A stretch of DNA of 24,395 nt from CAZZKF01 sp964654995 (GTDB lineage Bacteria > Pseudomonadota > Alphaproteobacteria > CAZZKF01). Each line of letters begins with the position of its first letter. Within the stretch, counting starts at the first letter, position 1. The stretch spans positions 1 to 24,395 of the forward strand of contig CAZZKF010000036.1 in the NCBI GenBank assembly GCA_964654995.1, written 5' to 3'. Shown one piece after another: positions 22,920 to 24,395 of the stretch. A program made the position numbers and the translations under genes. A model generated the notes under the pieces. That model was not told where the DNA came from. It did not search any database and saw only the letters and a program-made list of their open reading frames with translations.

Positions 22920-23654
22920 TTACGAAATGTGCGCTCCACCATTGACGGAAAAAACCTGCCCGGTAATATAGCTAGCCCTTTCCGACGCAAGAAAGGCAAC
23001 CAAGCCGGCAACCTCCTCAGGCGTACCGAACCGACCCAGAGGAATCAGGGGAAGAATACGCTCCTCCGGAAGATCAGCGGTCATCTCGGTGTGAATAAAA
23101 CCGGGAGAAACCGCATTGACAAGAATATTACGTTTGGCTACCTCGGCCGCAAGAGAACGGGTCGCCCCGATAAGACCTGCCTTGGCCGCAGAATAATTGG
23201 TCTGCCCAGCCACTCCGGTCTCACCCGAAGTTGAAACAATATTGATAATGCGCCCCCGTCGTCGCTTGAGCATCCGCGCCACAACCGGCCGAGTGACGTT
23301 GAAAAAACCACCCAGATGCACATCAAGCACCGACTGCCAATCTTCTCGACTCATCATGGCCAGAATGCCATCTCGGGCAAAACCAGCATTATTGACCAAC
23401 ACATCCGGAACCTGTTCCTGCAATCGTTCTTCAAGAACGGCCGCAACAGACTGGGCATCGGCAACATCAAAAGAAAGGCGCTCGCAATGTCGTCCAAGTG
23501 CCAAAACATCCGCAACCACCGCCTCAGCCGCAGCATGGTCTCTGTGGTAATTCAGCCAGATGTCAAAACCTTCTGCTGCCAATTCACGCGCAATGGCTGC
23601 ACCAATCCCTTTACTTCCACCTGTAACCAAGGCAAGTTTTTTGACCGCGTTCAA
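22920..23654 (-). CDS. 3-oxoacyl-ACP reductase, FabG-type SDR (TTG start)
   Basis: The 244-residue short-chain dehydrogenase has the nucleotide motif TGGSKGIG (11-18), NNAG (88-91) and the catalytic Ser141, Tyr154 and Lys158 (YSAAK). These features and the PGFIHTEM and GTPEEVAGLVAFLAS blocks are those of FabG, which reduces the 3-keto group of acyl-ACP with NADPH. It provides the ketoreductase (ApeQ-like) of the cluster. No ATG is available near the start: the in-frame codon just upstream of the TTG at 23654 is a stop (TGA). The TTG is supported by AAGGGGG six bases upstream (23661-23667). Forty bases without a recognisable terminator separate it from the BamE-like gene. Confidence 0.93.
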   Translation of the reverse strand: MNAVKKLALVTGGSKGIGAAIARELAAEGFDIWLNYHRDHAAAEAVVADVLALGRHCERLSFDVADAQSVAAVLEERLQEQVPDVLVNNAGFARDGILAMMSREDWQSVLDVHLGGFFNVTRPVVARMLKRRRGRIINIVSTSGETGVAGQTNYSAAKAGLIGATRSLAAEVAKRNILVNAVSPGFIHTEMTADLPEERILPLIPLGRFGTPEEVAGLVAFLASERASYITGQVFSVNGGAHIS

Positions 23655-23694
23655 TCAACGCCCCCTTCAATTGAGTTGGTGAAAACAATCAATT

Positions 23695-24270
23695 TCAATT
23701 ACGAACAGCAACCACCTTTCCATCCGGACCAAATTCCACTGCCATGGTCCTGAACCGATTGGTCCAGTAAATCCAGGTCGTCGCATCAAGAGAAGGAGTA
23801 CGATGTGTCGCAGGATAACCAAGAGCAGTCATCACTCCTTCGCGGCTCATTCCTACCAGAGCCTTCCCTTGAGAGATTCCCTTTTTATCCAAAGCCGAAA
23901 AGTGGTCAAGAGAAACAGGAGTTGGCGACGTAATCTTTTCCAGATATTCATCGACACTCATTTGCATACGTGGGGCGTGATATTCAAAAACAATTTCTTT
24001 TTCACCACCGTCGTAGGCAAAAACAATACGCCTCCGAGACTTATCTTTCACGGTCACAGCCGTTCCGGCAGGAATGATGACATGCCCAGAACCTGGATTG
24101 GTGTAATTTGCATAACTGGCCCGGACAACCTTAGCCGACTTGTACTGAGCGTGAATGTTATACTTTGTGTAGCGCAGCTCTTTTCCCCAAGCAACGCCTC
24201 CAAACATCAACAGTACAACCAAACAGACAACTGAAAAACTTACCAATTTCACCCCAACTGACTTCATCAT
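23695..24270 (-). CDS. secreted BamE/SmpA-like protein of unknown function
   Basis: The 191-residue product starts with an N-terminal hydrophobic signal (about residues 9-27, VKLVSFSVVCLVVLLMFGG) and likely cleavage near AWG-KE; no lipobox Cys is evident. The middle (IIPAGTAVTVKDKSRRRIVFAYDGGEKEIVFEYH) is beta-rich and unfamiliar. The last about 60 residues read like a SmpA/OmlA/BamE-type domain (LVGMSREGVMTALGYPATH, then WIYW). Such domains occur in outer-membrane assembly proteins, so it may assist envelope delivery, but it could equally be an unrelated gene before the cluster. The first ATG of MMKS is preceded by GGAGGTG with 5-base spacing. It is the first gene after the predicted promoter. 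Confidence 0.72.
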   Translation of the reverse strand: MMKSVGVKLVSFSVVCLVVLLMFGGVAWGKELRYTKYNIHAQYKSAKVVRASYANYTNPGSGHVIIPAGTAVTVKDKSRRRIVFAYDGGEKEIVFEYHAPRMQMSVDEYLEKITSPTPVSLDHFSALDKKGISQGKALVGMSREGVMTALGYPATHRTPSLDATTWIYWTNRFRTMAVEFGPDGKVVAVRN

Positions 24271-24275
24271 GTTTT

Positions 24276-24282
24276 CACCTCC
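24276..24282 (-). promoter_or_regulatory. ribosome binding site of the BamE-like gene
   Basis: GGAGGTG on the minus strand lies five bases before the ATG at 24270. It is one of the strongest Shine-Dalgarno matches in the window and decides this start over the longer open frame that begins at 24342, upstream of which I see no comparable site. Confidence 0.75.
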
Positions 24283-24313
24283 CAGATTCCAATTTCCCAA
24301 AAAAAGTGAGTGC

Positions 24314-24342
24314 ATTCTATAGTAAATAGTTATGGGAGACAA
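24314..24342 (-). promoter_or_regulatory. predicted sigma70-type promoter of the operon
   Basis: Read on the minus strand, TTGTCT at 24337-24342 serves as a -35 box and TAGAAT at 24314-24319 as a -10 box, with 17-base spacing, close to the sigma70 consensus. They sit about 45 bases upstream of the BamE-like start. This is the only good candidate I found for a promoter, and the tight spacing of all genes to its left suggests one long transcript. It is a visual match only; no transcription start is known. Confidence 0.55.
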
Positions 24343-24395
24343 GAAGGTCCAAATCCCGGCGGACTACGCGGCACCGGGCGGCCCGCGAAACAGGT

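Noticed and set aside
23655..23694. Possible terminator between the BamE-like and FabG genes
   Set aside because: Only repeated CAATTGA-type words are present, with no stable stem and T run, so I do not split the operon here.
24340..24375. tRNA-like T-arm look-alike (GGTCCAAATCC)
   Set aside because: No anticodon stem, D-arm or acceptor pairing could be drawn around it.
24361..24390. GC-rich imperfect inverted repeat (CGCGG ... CCGCG), considered as a terminator
   Set aside because: Neither strand has a T run after the stem and the stem is short and interrupted, so no terminator call is justified.

Overview
The window is one long gene cluster, almost certainly a single operon. All 25 complete genes and one partial gene lie on the minus strand, so transcription runs from right (24.3 kb) to left (1). 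Genes are packed tightly, and many start codons overlap the preceding stop (ATGA or TGATG). The only gap that looks like a promoter region is at the far right (24271-24395). Lipoprotein, LolA-like, outer-membrane deacylase and lauroyl-acyltransferase-like genes point to a Gram-negative bacterium. The set of genes, especially three cobalamin-type radical SAM enzymes next to FabF-like synthases, suggests a Desulfuromonadales-like or other deltaproteobacterial anaerobe. That placement is inference, because no phylogenetic marker gene is present.

Right block (24270 to about 11305): a secreted BamE-like protein, a FabG ketoreductase, a FabB-like ketosynthase, a phytoene-desaturase-like FAD protein, a second ketosynthase, an acyl carrier protein (ACP), a PlsC-type acyltransferase, an ApeP-like dehydratase, a LolA-like carrier, an MMPL exporter, a DUF3261-type lipoprotein, a small FabZ-like hotdog protein, a 4HBT thioesterase, and a ketosynthase with a short chain-length-factor-like partner. 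This is close to the toolkit of aryl polyene (APE)/flexirubin clusters: a type II synthase making a polyene acyl chain, plus the envelope machinery that carries it to the outer membrane. I see no enoyl reductase, which fits a polyunsaturated chain.

Middle block (11308 to 5140): three consecutive, different B12-binding-type radical SAM enzymes, then a family 2 glycosyltransferase fused to DUF2062, and an LpxL/HtrB-like acyltransferase. Radical SAM enzymes are not part of canonical APE clusters. Together with the desaturase-like protein and multiple FabF-like enzymes they recall the gene sets proposed for ladderane lipids.

Left block (5125 to 1): a second ACP, a second ketosynthase plus Cys-less partner, a PagL-like outer-membrane deacylase, a BtrH-like (ACP-dependent acyltransferase) protein with an extra N-terminal region, and the start of an ABC-transporter ATPase that runs off the window.

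Taken together, I infer a biosynthetic system for an unusual envelope lipid: one or two polyene-type acyl chains built on two ACPs, modified by radical SAM and flavin chemistry, transferred to a glycosylated or polar carrier, and exported. The product cannot be read from sequence. No RNA genes, mobile elements or CRISPR arrays were seen.
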